A DNA stretch of 64,000 nt from Bacillus cereus (GCF_002584535.1 NZ_NUOT01000046.1:62001-126000), one strand, 5' to 3'. Counted from the first letter of the stretch, positions 8,846 to 17,334 are shown. The notes: a model not told the origin generated them from the sequence alone. Program-made: numbers and translations.

Positions 8846-9145
8846 GGCTCCTAGCATTTACATTTCCGTTTCATTCCGCCTACTTCTATAGCGAATTAAT
8901 TAAGTGTAGCGTGAGACATACATCTATATAACGCTTCGGTAAATACAGATAACCCTTGTTTTTATGCCTATTCATAAAAAGCACGACACCCTTTCTCATT
9001 AACATAAGAGAACAGTAATGCACTTTTAATCTCAAGAATTTGAAATGTCTCCAAAACGAAAAATTTATTATTTTACAGTTATTTATGAGAATTCGACTCA
9101 TTTTTTTCGTTTTTGGCGCAACCCATTTCTAAAGTTCATGGGCAT
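8846..9145 (-). mobile_element. Decayed IS231-type (IS4 family) remnant, transposase N-terminal end only
   Basis: The right boundary, TTCTAAAGTTCATGGGCAT (9127-9145), is an IS231-like terminal repeat. Leftward, in shifting frames, it reads LSVFTEALYRCMSHATLN, stop, FAIEVGGMKRKCKC. That lines up with LSLFAEEWYRYMSPATFN and LAIEAGVMKRKRKC in the second remnant at 41.5 kb. At least one frameshift and two stops are present, and the rest of the element is gone. Confidence 0.75.
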
Positions 9146-9331
9146 ATGACGAGAACCCAAAATGTATTCATTCATATTCACAGATGATATCTTTTTAGTT
9201 TACTTCTTATGCTGAAGCAGCAAGAAATTGTTGTACTTTGCGTATTAATTTGATATTTTATGGAAAGATATACTAGTAAGTATACGATTTGAACATTCTA
9301 TTTTTTAGAGTGTAACAGGAGGAGAATGAAT

Positions 9332-9601
9332 ATGTCTGAAATTGAAGTAGGCGAAATTTTCACCCTTAGCGATGAGAGTAATGAGGAGCAGGAAGTTGAA
9401 GTGCTCGGAACGATGAATGTCGAAGGAGCAGAATACATTGCTGTTGGCTTTGTAGAAGACATTGAAACGGAAACAGAGGAAGACATTGATATCTTCTTTT
9501 TAAAAGTAGAAGAAGATAGTGAATTCTCATACATTGAGAGTGATGAGGAATTTGAAAAAGTATCTGCTGCGTTTGAGAAAATGATGGAAGAGCATGAATA
9601 A
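9332..9601 (+). CDS. DUF1292-family small acidic protein, 89 aa
   Basis: MSEIEVGEIFTLSDESNEEQ is followed by EVEVLGTMNVEGAEYIAVGF and a strongly acidic C-terminus. The length and the E/D-rich beta pattern match DUF1292 proteins, widespread in Bacilli with no assigned role. The AGGAGG at 9318-9323 is 8 nt from the ATG at 9332 but only 2 nt from an upstream in-frame ATG at 9326, so the inner start is preferred. Confidence 0.85.
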   Translation: MSEIEVGEIFTLSDESNEEQEVEVLGTMNVEGAEYIAVGFVEDIETETEEDIDIFFLKVEEDSEFSYIESDEEFEKVSAAFEKMMEEHE

Positions 9602-9617
9602 TATTAGTTGGACACAA

Positions 9618-9648
9618 GAGGGGGATGCATATCACCCCTCTGTTTTTG
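9618..9648 (+). terminator. Rho-independent terminator after the DUF1292 gene
   Basis: AGAGGGG (9618-9624) pairs with CCCCTCT (9635-9641), followed by TTTTT after a G. Confidence 0.8.
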
Positions 9649-9655
9649 CATATAA

Positions 9656-9720
9656 GGGTGCCGCCCATCTCCATCAAGCTAAGATGTTGAATTACCCCCA
9701 AAACGAAATTTTTCTCACCA
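9656..9720 (+). mobile_element. Left end of an IS231-like MITE joined to a Tn3-type end fragment
   Basis: GGGTGCCGCCC (9656-9666) has the GGG-N5-CCC form of an IS231 target and also resembles the outer 11 nt of a Tn3-family end (GGGGTACCGCC). CATCTCCATCAAGCTAAG follows immediately, a terminal repeat like those at 36.0, 37.4 and 52.3 kb. The TTACCCCCAAAACGA inside is shared with the 36.0 kb copy. No right end is visible, so this copy is truncated. Confidence 0.6.
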
Positions 9721-9733
9721 AATTTATTTGCGT

Positions 9734-10010
9734 TAATTAAGTTCAACTTTTTTGTTTTTGTAGCATTTAATTTCATTAGGTTGAATACCCATTTTTTTGA
9801 GAATTTCCTGATTCATTTTAAGATGGAGGCGGAAATCCATAGCATTTCTCGAAACACTTTGCTAGATCACACTACTTGCATTCTTGCAATCTATATAACC
9901 ATTATGTGCATTATGCATCAAAGGCTGTATTTTAACAGATTTACTAATCTCTTCACGGTGCTTTCTAATTTTACAAATCAATCCTAGAAAAAACGATCCA
10001 AATAACGAAC
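9734..10010 (-). pseudogene. Unrecognised gene remnant with internal stop
   Basis: The frame reads SSLFGSFFLGLICKIRKHRE, then EISKSVKIQPLMHN, and is split by TAG after KNASSVI. It resumes (with a shift) as RNAMDFRLHLKMNQEILKKM and ends ELN-stop at 9734. It looks like the C-terminal half of a membrane-anchored protein. I do not recognise it. It lies directly inside the truncated MITE end. The rest of the gap to 10252 holds only the hairpin at 10078-10116. Confidence 0.35.
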
Positions 10011-10077
10011 TGCTGTTGGTTTGAAATAGTGTTTGATTAAAATGGAACTACAAACGCTGGATTTATAACATAAGAAA

Positions 10078-10116
10078 AACTCACATTTTGAAAAAAGATT
10101 GATCAAAATATGAGTT
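10078..10116 (-). terminator. Strong inverted repeat, probable terminator of the M23 gene
   Basis: AACTCACATTTTG (10078-10090) and CAAAATATGAGTT (10104-10116) are reverse complements except for one base. The T tract is poor on either strand, so the terminator call is tentative. Confidence 0.45.
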
Positions 10117-10251
10117 CGATTTGTTATTTGATGATTATTGTTTATAAAAATGGTTGATCATTTTTAGGTTCGTTTTGTTGAATGTTAGTGCTCGTTAACT
10201 GAATCAAATCGATTAATCTTTCAGATGTAATTTTTCTGAAATAAAAAATTG

Positions 10252-11151
10252 TTACTTCAATGGAGTATTTTTGGGTTTTATAACAGCATCTTTTTTCGGC
10301 ATTAAGTCACCGTTTATACCTTTAAAAAAGAGAGGTAATCCTTCTGCTAAGACAGGGTGTATAACTTTAGTTGGATCTTGCCTTTGATGATGAATATGTA
10401 AATGAGGTTCTGAAGATGAACCGCTATTCCCAACACGTCCTATTACATCCCCTGGTTTTACATGATCTCCTACTTGAACAGAGATACTATCTTTTTTTAA
10501 ATGGTTAAGTAAAAGATAAGTACCTGTTTCTTTTATTTTTATGTACACATGATTTCCTTCCATTGAATTAAAATTTTCTGATCCTGGTTTAATGTCAGCT
10601 TCATCATCTGAAACAGCAACTACTATTCCAGAAACCGGCGTATGAATTTCTTTATTCCATATTCCGTAATCTTCATTCCTATCACTTTTAATATTATATG
10701 GTTCCATTACTAAATCATATGCCCATCTCTCTGATGCCCATGTTGCATGAGGTAAATTATCTTTGACACTATCTCCCCCCCAACCAACTACAGTTTTTTC
10801 GGCTAAAGGCCAACTTACCGTTATAGATGGTTGTGCACGCTTAATATTGTTTGGATAAGCACAGAGAATAATATTCATGGTCATTAAAATTGGAAAGATT
10901 AATACTATGTTTATCATTACATTAATAAACAACTTTAAACTTTTTTTCTTTTTAACAATTAAAATGATAAACATGACAAAATTAATTAATAATCCTAGTG
11001 CTCCTATGATAGGTAAAACTAATTTGAGTATTGCCCATGAATACGCACCAAATATACCACCAATAAAAAAAGAACTGATCCATAATAGTAAAATGAGCCC
11101 TATTAACACACAATTTGGATAACCAATCTTTCGCAATAATTTTTTTAAAAT
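10252..11151 (-). CDS. Membrane-anchored M23-family metallopeptidase (LytM-like)
   Basis: The protein has four hydrophobic segments in the first ~115 residues. An extracytoplasmic M23 domain follows: WAYDLV (Asp ligand), HTPVSGIVVAV, VGDHVKPGDVIGRVGNSGSS and EPHLHIHHQ, the HxH metal motif. The family cleaves peptidoglycan cross-bridges. A TTG at 11136 is available, but AGGAGGGG lies 21 nt upstream of it. The same ribosome site is 6 nt from an in-frame ATT at 11149-11151, which would add LKKL, so a rare ATT start is likely. No immunity-type partner is adjacent. Confidence 0.85.
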   Translation of the reverse strand: MLKKLLRKIGYPNCVLIGLILLLWISSFFIGGIFGAYSWAILKLVLPIIGALGLLINFVMFIILIVKKKKSLKLFINVMINIVLIFPILMTMNIILCAYPNNIKRAQPSITVSWPLAEKTVVGWGGDSVKDNLPHATWASERWAYDLVMEPYNIKSDRNEDYGIWNKEIHTPVSGIVVAVSDDEADIKPGSENFNSMEGNHVYIKIKETGTYLLLNHLKKDSISVQVGDHVKPGDVIGRVGNSGSSSEPHLHIHHQRQDPTKVIHPVLAEGLPLFFKGINGDLMPKKDAVIKPKNTPLK

Positions 11152-11194
11152 AAACTACCCCTCCTTATATCTAAAATCTATTAGGATTAATATT

Positions 11195-11300
11195 TCAGTA
11201 GGCTCTTAACTCAATCTGTTCATCTATTGCCAAATAATAAGAACCATCCCCATTAAATATAACAATTTAAGGATAAAATTTCCATGCAACTTTAGGTGTA
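11195..11300 (-). pseudogene. Short C-terminal gene fragment with internal stop
   Basis: One frame reads ESTPKVAWKFYP, stop, then IVIFNGDGSYYLAIDEQIEL ending RAY-stop at 11195. It looks like the C-terminal end of a secreted or wall protein, but I cannot name it. The rest of the 11152-11722 gap is AT-rich with no gene or clear signal; it holds two similar short strings, CGTGACTTTATTCAAAAC and CGCGACTTTATTTCAAAT. Confidence 0.3.
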
Positions 11301-11722
11301 GATTCAGTCCGTTATTATTTTCTTATTAAGCAAATCTGTTCCTATAGTTAAAAAAGAAACCTACCCTTCGACAAAAATTATCTAAGGGAAAAAATATCGT
11401 AACATTTTTAGAAACGTCGTGACTTTATTCAAAACATCGCGACTTTATTTCAAATCCACAACTGCATCTTATTGAATAGAAAGTTCATTATTTGGTCTCT
11501 TTTGATGTACCCGTATAGGAAAAAGCAATTTCATATTGATAGTAAAGATAACTACAGAATAATTATGATGTTATGTAGCATATATATAGTCTAGTTGCCT
11601 GAACTATTAATCATAAAAAAATCATATCAGTAACACTCTAATACTTTTCTTTTACCATTTAGGTGTTACTCGTATAAGGCAATATATTTCTGTTTAATTC
11701 CTGTTTAAAAGGAGATGGTTGA

Positions 11723-12142
11723 ATGAAGTTAAATCATTTGAATCTATGTGTTGATGATTTATCAGAAGCTAGGCATTTCTTTGAAACATTTTTTGATTTC
11801 CAATTTTTAGAGCAAAAAGGAAAAGCTCTTGTAGTCATGAGTGATGAAAATGGATTTATTCTCGTGTTAAGTGATCCAAAAGCATTCAAGGGAAACAAGG
11901 CTATTACATATCCTGAAGCTTTTCACATTGGTTTTTTGGTGGAAACTTCAAGTGAAGTTGATCAAGCATATAATCGTTTAGTTGCTGGAGGCATCGAAAT
12001 AGATAAGGAACCTTATACAATGAGAGGTAGTAGTTACGGGTTTTACTTTACAGTATTTAATGGTTTATTAATTGAAGTTTCTTGCCTTGACTATAAAGAT
12101 GGTAAGAAAGTTTCAAAAGCCAATGACACATTCCTTACATAA
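11723..12142 (+). CDS. VOC-superfamily (glyoxalase/bleomycin-resistance-like) protein
   Basis: The 139 aa protein has paired beta-alpha-beta-beta-beta modules: MKLNHLNLCVDDLSEARHFF at the N-terminus (His ligand at position 5), then HIGFLVETSSEVDQAYNRLV, and LLIEVSCLDY with the Glu ligand. The size fits a single-chain VOC dimer. It could be a dioxygenase, a lyase or a drug-binding protein; nothing decides. AGGAG precedes the ATG. It stands alone with no regulator next to it. Confidence 0.85.
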   Translation: MKLNHLNLCVDDLSEARHFFETFFDFQFLEQKGKALVVMSDENGFILVLSDPKAFKGNKAITYPEAFHIGFLVETSSEVDQAYNRLVAGGIEIDKEPYTMRGSSYGFYFTVFNGLLIEVSCLDYKDGKKVSKANDTFLT

Positions 12143-12300
12143 CAACTTTCAACCGAACAAGTCATATCTCATATAAATTAGTTACGAAAAAGGTCTCTTT
12201 TTTCTATTCAGGGGCCTTTTATATTGAGTAGCGATCAAGAATATAAAATACCTTACGTACATAAAAATGAGGCTTCTACATAAGTTTTAAGCAAACTTTT

Positions 12301-12420
12301 TTATAAAATGAAATGTTCATCCATACAAAAAGAATCCATTTGTTCAAACCTTATTCCAAACCAATCCATTACATAAGTAAGCGTCAAATATTTTCCACCA
12401 GCCATTTGTATATAACCCAT
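12301..12420 (-). pseudogene. Small ORF or gene fragment, 39 aa
   Basis: It reads MGYIQMAGGKYLTLTYVMDW, then FGIRFEQMDSFCMDEHFIL and stops. It looks like protein sequence rather than random translation, but no ribosome site precedes it and I cannot name a family. It is probably the tail of a lost gene. Confidence 0.3.
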
Positions 12421-12458
12421 GAGATAATCTCTTTACACACTACATGTGGAGGTTTTTT

Positions 12459-12605
12459 ATGGAAAAACACCTATTAGAAAAAGAATGGGAAGTTTAGTTT
12501 AGAAAACCTTGCAACAGAACCAAGTTAATAAGCGATTTTGACCCAAAGGCGGCAAAACATATTCCTCCGATAGCTTTGCGGTCTATTCATACATTACCAA
12601 TTTAA
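12459..12605 (+). pseudogene. Small gene with in-frame stop
   Basis: GGAGG lies just upstream of an ATG that opens MEKHLLEKEWEV, a TAG at codon 13, then FRKPCNRTKLISDFDPKAAK and HIPPIALRSIHTLPI-stop. The good ribosome site and readable frame on both sides of the TAG point to a recently broken small gene of unknown family. Confidence 0.4.
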
Positions 12606-12645
12606 GCCCATTATGATATAATTTTTGTAAAGAGAGGTGAATTTT

Positions 12646-12963
12646 TTGGAAAGGAAAAATCTGAAGGTATTCACTAAAATCTCGTTCTTTACAGCACTGA
12701 CTACGATTATTGTTATACCAACCTCCCTATTCATTTCATCTATAACTTCGGACGAGAGTGTGGAATCTATCCTAAGTGTCTTTATATCACTTGCGTTTTT
12801 TACTTCCTTATTTGGCATTCCCTTGAGCATCGTTTCAATGTTCAGTAAAGAAAATTTAGCTAAAAGAAGTTTTGCTTTAATTGTAAATTCACTGCCAATC
12901 ACTCTTTTTGTTTATGCTCTAATTATGGAATTTATAGATGAATTCCTTCGAATTGCACCTTAA
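12646..12963 (+). CDS. Small membrane protein, three hydrophobic segments
   Basis: The protein has about 105 residues with hydrophobic stretches at roughly 10-28 (ISFFTALTTIIVIPTSLFIS), 42-65 and 75-95. I use the TTG at 12646, 8 nt after AGAGAGG; a GTG three codons earlier overlaps that ribosome site. No domain was recognised and no neighbour suggests a job. Confidence 0.55.
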   Translation: MERKNLKVFTKISFFTALTTIIVIPTSLFISSITSDESVESILSVFISLAFFTSLFGIPLSIVSMFSKENLAKRSFALIVNSLPITLFVYALIMEFIDEFLRIAP

Positions 12964-13334
12964 ATGAGTTCAAATAAAAAGGAAATATAAATAATTTTGA
13001 GTAATTAGCTATTAGGAAAAATGATATAGAAAGTCTTTACGTGGAGTGGCGAGAATGATTGACTTGTTTCTCAAAAACGGTTCATCAATCGCAGAGACTT
13101 GCCCATTAGCTTTCAGTTGTATTAACTAAATAAATATCGAAATATTCTCACGCCCAGTTTTTAGTAATGGTACCATCCGTTGTGACGTAACTATTAAACA
13201 ATTTGAACTGGATTAAAAAATCGCACAAAAATTATTGCGGCGTTTACATGTATGAATCAACTTGAAAAGGAGTTTGTTTCATGAATATTACATCTCTTTC
13301 GACTTACTGTTTTATTATTACGTTTACTTACATA
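12964..13334. other. Gene-poor stretch
   Basis: This stretch holds no gene I can support. The only coding-like item is a 31-codon ORF from an ATG at 13281 (MNITSLSTYCFIITFTYI...), with AAGGAG 8 nt upstream, that runs into the terminator at 13335-13374. It may be the N-terminal stub of a membrane protein. Confidence 0.3.
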
Positions 13335-13374
13335 AAAAATATCCCGATACCTACAAAAGGACCGGAATATTTTT
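13335..13374 (-). terminator. Terminator of the oxidoreductase gene
   Basis: AATATCCCG and CGGAATATT arms enclose a loop, with T runs at both ends. It lies 4 nt beyond the oxidoreductase stop on the minus strand. Confidence 0.7.
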
Positions 13375-13377
13375 AAA

Positions 13378-13908
13378 TCATATATAAAGATTACGTTTAT
13401 TCATAATATAGTTAATATACTTAGCTGCACTGCTCTCGATATCTTCATCCTTTAGTTGATATTCCGCTCCATACAACGTAAATGTTGGTATAAATTTCAT
13501 CCCCGTATATAGACAAGTCGCCTGGAATGGTTTTGTTAGTTCGTTCATTGTAAACCCATCTTTATACTGCGTCTCTAATCCCCCTATAGAAATCGCCAAA
13601 CCAAACTCTTTATTACGTACTTTATCCCCTGTAGAACCATATGCAAAGCCGTACGTCAGCACATCATCAAACCACTTCTTTAATAATGGTGGTGAACTAT
13701 ACCAATAGAACGGAAATTGAAATATGTAACGATCGTGTTCTAATAATAACCTCTGTTCATAATCAACATCGAATTCCCAATTAGGAGCTGTTTTATATAA
13801 TTCATGCACTGTTATCTCATTAGAATACTTTTCCAATTCTTCTTTCCATCTTTTATTAATCCGTGACTCTTCAATATTAGGATGTGCTACAATTACAAGT
13901 GTTTTCAT
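13378..13908 (-). CDS. NAD(P)H-dependent flavin oxidoreductase (MdaB/KefF/YwrO type)
   Basis: This 176 aa flavodoxin-like protein begins MKTLVIVAHPNIEESRINKR with the FMN phosphate-binding turn. It contains the family stretch FQFPFYWYSSPPLLKKWFDD around residue 75 and ends with a conserved TLYGAEYQLKDEDI. Relatives reduce quinones and nitro compounds with two electrons. It is divergent from an HxlR regulator with a palindrome between them; that arrangement (compare YodB-controlled genes in B. subtilis) suggests induction by quinones or other electrophiles. Confidence 0.88.
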   Translation of the reverse strand: MKTLVIVAHPNIEESRINKRWKEELEKYSNEITVHELYKTAPNWEFDVDYEQRLLLEHDRYIFQFPFYWYSSPPLLKKWFDDVLTYGFAYGSTGDKVRNKEFGLAISIGGLETQYKDGFTMNELTKPFQATCLYTGMKFIPTFTLYGAEYQLKDEDIESSAAKYINYIMNKRNLYI

Positions 13909-13975
13909 CGATTATTTTCCCCCTTATAAAAAAATGAAATCCTTAAGTATTAGTATGTGTTAGTTACATATAATT

Positions 13976-13992
13976 GAAAAGTACGTACTTTC
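13976..13992. promoter_or_regulatory. Palindromic operator in the oxidoreductase/HxlR divergent promoter
   Basis: GAAAAGTACGTACTTTC contains the perfect 14-nt palindrome AAAGTACGTACTTT (13978-13991). AAAGTACC and a TAGTATGTG string nearby are related half sites. It is a likely binding site for the HxlR protein encoded at 14039. Confidence 0.6.
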
Positions 13993-14038
13993 AGGTGCTA
14001 TAGGAACCTCAAAGTACCTATGGAGGTGTAATATATAG

Positions 14039-14374
14039 ATGAATCAGAATCATAACTTTCCTATCGCTACCACCCTTGAAGTCATCGGAGGAAAATGGAA
14101 GAGTAGTATTTTATGCATTCTCATGAGCGGAAAGAAACGGACACACGAACTGAAACGTGCAATCCCAGATATTACACAAAAAGTTCTGACGCAACAATTG
14201 CGACAACTTGAAGCTGATGGAATCATCCATCGTACTGTATATAAAGAAGTTCCACCAAGAGTTGAATATACAATAAGTGAATATGGAAAATCTTTAATTC
14301 AAATTATGAATGAAATGTGTGAATGGGGAAAAGATCATCAAGTCAAAAAATCAACAAAACAAAAGAACCCTTAA
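14039..14374 (+). CDS. HxlR-family winged-helix regulator
   Basis: The 111 aa protein has the hallmark opening PIATTLEVIGGKWKSSILCI and the recognition region TQKVLTQQLRQLEADGIIHR, then wing YKEVPPRVEYTISEYGKSL. HxlR proteins such as YodB sense electrophiles, often through an N-terminal Cys. Here there is no Cys near the N-terminus, but one lies at residue 29 (SILCILMS) and another near the C-terminus (MCEWG). It is divergent from the oxidoreductase and likely its repressor. Confidence 0.88.
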   Translation: MNQNHNFPIATTLEVIGGKWKSSILCILMSGKKRTHELKRAIPDITQKVLTQQLRQLEADGIIHRTVYKEVPPRVEYTISEYGKSLIQIMNEMCEWGKDHQVKKSTKQKNP

Positions 14375-14386
14375 ATGGGTTCTTTA
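14362..14386 (+). terminator. Terminator of the HxlR gene
   Basis: AAAGAACCC pairs with GGGTTCTTT around a 6-nt loop. It overlaps the 3' end of the HxlR gene, and the BcII remnant ends 5 nt beyond it. Confidence 0.75.
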
Positions 14387-14390
14387 TATA

Positions 14391-14720
14391 TCACTCTTGA
14401 AATTTCTTTTCAGTCATCTCTATTAATTCCTTTGTAAATTTATCATCCCAGGAAGAATCAATAAGTACCAACCCTTTAGAGATATTTAATATTAAGCCAT
14501 TTGAAGGGACTGCGTCCCCATTAAAGTAACCAAGTTCTGTATGAACCCATACTTTTGAGTTTATCTGAGAGATTGAAATAGTCCTCTCCTGATTTTTAAT
14601 TACGCTTTGTTCTTCTTTTACTACCGCATGCACTGGCTTTACAAAACTAGCAAACTGTCATCCCCCTAGTAAGGCTATGCACACCCCTACTTTTAACGCT
14701 TGTTCTTTTCTCATAATCAT
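14391..14720 (-). pseudogene. Truncated, stop-interrupted BcII-type metallo-beta-lactamase (subclass B1)
   Basis: The sequence reads MRKEQALKVGVCIALLGG, TGA, then [20 protein letters not shown] and [20 protein letters not shown]. The latter is the BcII N-terminal half, continuing through VLIDSSWDD to EKKFQE and a TGA. In BcII that point is followed directly by the HAHADR zinc site, which is absent here together with the rest of the enzyme. So it has a nonsense codon in the signal peptide and has lost all zinc ligands. The fragment cannot be a working enzyme. The deletion joint lies at the HxlR terminator. Confidence 0.88.
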
Positions 14721-14748
14721 TACTTCCCCTCGTTTTGTCTGCACATTT

Positions 14749-15570
14749 TTATTTACTAGGAAGCTTTGATAGACGCTCCTTATAATTTTTAGATAATAAA
14801 ATATTTAGCACACCTATCATATTATTTGTTTCTTGTCGTGCTTTTTCATATGCTTCTGAAAAGGCCACTTTATTTTCCTTTGTTTTTTCAATGTTTGCCA
14901 CTTCACGCCAACTTTTCTTCATCATTTCATATTTTGCATATAACCCGGAATCTGTTTCAGATTGTGCTACTGGGGCCATATAATCAGATTCTCCACCTTT
15001 CCGAAGATATGCAAGTGCCCCTGTAATCTCATCATTTGAAAAATCACCTTGTCTTGCGGGTGCTTCTAATACACGAAGTGACCGAACAGATACGTATACA
15101 GCCTTTACAAGTGCTCTTTCTAAATTCGATATTTCATCCCATGGTTTATACTGAAAAGAAGGATCCTGTCCTCTAGTCATAAATGTAAACCCTTCTTTAA
15201 TCAAATCAGTTGGCGCATTTTCCAGCGGCTCCCCTGTATGAACATTTACAATTAAATCCCCATAATTAGATATATCAGTTCTTCGACCATCTTCACTCGT
15301 AACACGGCGAATCGGATGATCTGTGTAAAGTATGTATCCACGTTTATCAATATGTTGCTTTAATTCCTCTACTGTTGTTGCAATTCCAATTTGTCCCTCT
15401 TCTTTCTTTTGTACTTCTTCTTTTTTCTCTGCAGAATTTTTTCCTTCTTGATTCAATGCCGTATTTTCTTTTTTCTCCTCTGCTGGCTTTACTGCTTCTT
15501 TTTCAGCACAAGCAGACAATGTTAATAATGCAACCATTGTTATTAGATTTAGTAACCGTCTAAATTTCAT
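14749..15570 (-). CDS. Putative lipoprotein of unknown function, 273 aa
   Basis: It has a signal peptide with a clear lipobox, MALLTLSAC-like (LSAC at residues 18-21). A charged Lys/Glu-rich linker (residues 22-58) follows, then a soluble domain. That domain contains GYILYTDHPIRRVTSEDGRR and a helical C-terminal half. It is probably tethered to the outer face of the membrane. I recognise no domain. It was followed on the same strand by the BcII remnant, but the order appears to be coincidental. Confidence 0.75.
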   Translation of the reverse strand: MKFRRLLNLITMVALLTLSACAEKEAVKPAEEKKENTALNQEGKNSAEKKEEVQKKEEGQIGIATTVEELKQHIDKRGYILYTDHPIRRVTSEDGRRTDISNYGDLIVNVHTGEPLENAPTDLIKEGFTFMTRGQDPSFQYKPWDEISNLERALVKAVYVSVRSLRVLEAPARQGDFSNDEITGALAYLRKGGESDYMAPVAQSETDSGLYAKYEMMKKSWREVANIEKTKENKVAFSEAYEKARQETNNMIGVLNILLSKNYKERLSKLPSK

Positions 15571-15744
15571 GTCATTTCCCCTCCATATTCATTATACATA
15601 CAAAAATTAACAAAAACTAACATAATCTTCTTATCATTCATACTTTTCTAATTGTACAATTACATACTCTATTCCCTCTTGAAATGCGCTATTTGTCCAA
15701 TAGAACATCTACGATTATTTTAATATCTGCGATGTAGCATAAAA

Positions 15745-15773
15745 AAAGAACTTGGTGTATCCCAAGTTCTTTC
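15745..15773. terminator. Rho-independent terminator
   Basis: AAAGAACTTGG pairs with CCCAAGTTCTTT around a short loop, with an A run on one side. It lies just beyond the HAD-like remnant on the minus strand. Confidence 0.7.
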
Positions 15774-15774
15774 T

Positions 15775-16000
15775 CCTCTTTATTCATTAAAGATAACTTT
15801 TTAAACTTCTCTACAGTCTCAAAATAATAATCTGATTCCTTTTCCCTTTGCTTATTAATTCCCGGAATTTGATGGGACCAACCAGCTGCAAATGTAACGT
15901 TACAGCTTTTTGCTATTTCTAGTGCAGATTTTAAATCCTCTAATACAATAACTTCATCTTCACGTAAATTCCTACCTATTGCATTCCTTTCACTATTATT
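15775..16000 (-). pseudogene. C-terminal fragment of a HAD-like hydrolase (tentative)
   Basis: One frame reads GRNLREDEVIVLEDLKSALE, then IAKSCNVTFAAGWSHQIPGI and NKQREKESDYYFETVEKFKK. It has an in-frame TGA just upstream (16001-16003) and no start. The D-x-x-SALEIAK pattern followed by a Gly-rich turn recalls the end of HAD-superfamily hydrolases, where the phosphatase is regulated by a late acidic motif. The identification is weak; the fact of truncation is clear. Confidence 0.4.
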
Positions 16001-16034
16001 TCATGTTAGTGTCATATCATCCAACTTTATATCT

Positions 16035-16316
16035 TTACCACTCTCTATCTCGATTGATTTTCATCTTTTCCTGAAATGCTTCCTCTAAATCAATTTCTAA
16101 TTTATTCGCTAAATCGCACACATTCCAAATTACATCAAACATCTCTAAGCCTATTTCTCTATTCGTATTCTGATCCTCATTTCGCTTTACGATTGCTTCT
16201 GCTAGTTCCCCTAATTCCGCCATTAAGTACATTGTACGCATTTCAATCGTTGTATTCTGAAATCCTTTTTCTTCACTGAAGTTTGCTACATACTGCTGAA
16301 ATTCAGAAAGCTTCAT
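16035..16316 (-). CDS. MazG-like nucleotide pyrophosphohydrolase, 93 aa
   Basis: The all-alpha MazG fold is shown by MRTMYLMAELGELAEAIVKR, which holds the first metal Glu pair (E-x2-E), and IGLEMFDVIWNVCDLANKLE, where the usual EExxD appears as LEMFD. Single-domain relatives hydrolyse non-canonical or excess NTPs to NMP and pyrophosphate. The ATG starts 1 nt after the stop of the C45 gene, with GAGGG upstream, so the two are translated from one transcript controlled by the MerR operator at 17.4 kb. Confidence 0.82.
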   Translation of the reverse strand: MKLSEFQQYVANFSEEKGFQNTTIEMRTMYLMAELGELAEAIVKRNEDQNTNREIGLEMFDVIWNVCDLANKLEIDLEEAFQEKMKINRDREW

Positions 16317-16317
16317 T

Positions 16318-17334
16318 TTATATCCCTCTTCCCTTTTTATGAATTTCTTCTACCAATCTTCTATCTTCTTTATATTTGCAGCGATTTGGCTGCCCTTCTG
16401 CACGATGTATTCTTAAGCTATTTAACTCATATACAACTGAATATAACGTCCCAAAATTATATTTTTTTAGATTTAAACAGACATGTTCTTTACTATTCGA
16501 TAAGATACCCTGTACACTTTCTCGATTTAACTGCGCATTTTTTCTTAACTGTTCCTCCATATAGATATATCTATTTTGGGATTTACTCCAATCATTATTA
16601 ACATTTTGTTGTAAACCTATCATTTCTTTACTTACAAAATGATTTGTACAAATGATAAAATTTTCATCCTCTCTTGGTCTCCGTACAAACATGTTATGTG
16701 GCGCTTTTTCTACTACTGCCATATTTCCTGACCCGTCTGCTAATAAGTAATTATTACAAATTGAAGACGGGAATTCACTTATAATATGTATCGCCTCTTC
16801 TACCGTACTTGCATTTTCTAATATTTTGCGAACTGCCACATAAAAATTTAATCCCACTTCTTTATATTCACTTTGTACAAGCGTAATCGCCACTGCTAAT
16901 CCTTGTTCATTCATCCCATCTACTTTCCCTAAAAACACATCAGAATGTCCAACATACGAATATTTCTCGTTAGGACAAACGAGTGAACTCTCCGTATATT
17001 TTTTCATATCTAAAATCAAATCATAGTTTCTTCCCATAATCACTTCTGAACCGTTATAACATGCAAATATACTACATTGCGCTTCTGGTTCGAATACGCC
17101 TATACTCAATATAAAAGAACTGACCTCTTCATACGTTACATAACAACCTTCAGCAAACCCTTTCATTTCTTCTATAAGTTCTGGGTAAAAGTCTTTTAAT
17201 AAACCATGACTTTGTCTCCCAAATATTAATTTTTCTTCTGAAACTTTTGGGAATCGAAAACCATTTTTATATAAAATGCTTCCATAATGTTTTCCCATCT
17301 CATAATGTGTTCCCCGTAGCCTTGGGTGATACAT
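16318..17334 (-). CDS. C45-family peptidase/acyltransferase (Ntn hydrolase)
   Basis: The 338 aa protein matches the penicillin-acyltransferase (AAT)/C45 group. The N-terminus is YHPRLRGTHYEMGKHYGSIL, and a candidate autoprocessing nucleophile is Cys in EAQCSIFACYNG near residue 88. MGRNYDL and GKVDGMNEQGLAVAITLV follow, then NYLLADGSGNMAVVE and FIICTNHF. Relatives autocleave and hydrolyse amide bonds in beta-lactam precursors or small dipeptides. AGGAGAGGG precedes the ATG. It heads an operon with MazG and is behind a textbook MerR-type promoter, so it is probably induced by a small-molecule ligand. Confidence 0.85.
   Translation of the reverse strand: MYHPRLRGTHYEMGKHYGSILYKNGFRFPKVSEEKLIFGRQSHGLLKDFYPELIEEMKGFAEGCYVTYEEVSSFILSIGVFEPEAQCSIFACYNGSEVIMGRNYDLILDMKKYTESSLVCPNEKYSYVGHSDVFLGKVDGMNEQGLAVAITLVQSEYKEVGLNFYVAVRKILENASTVEEAIHIISEFPSSICNNYLLADGSGNMAVVEKAPHNMFVRRPREDENFIICTNHFVSKEMIGLQQNVNNDWSKSQNRYIYMEEQLRKNAQLNRESVQGILSNSKEHVCLNLKKYNFGTLYSVVYELNSLRIHRAEGQPNRCKYKEDRRLVEEIHKKGRGI

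Noticed and set aside
9366-9776. 136-codon minus-strand frame over the DUF1292 gene
   Set aside because: It runs antisense through DUF1292 and its terminator; the protein looks like a reversed acidic gene, with no ribosome site.
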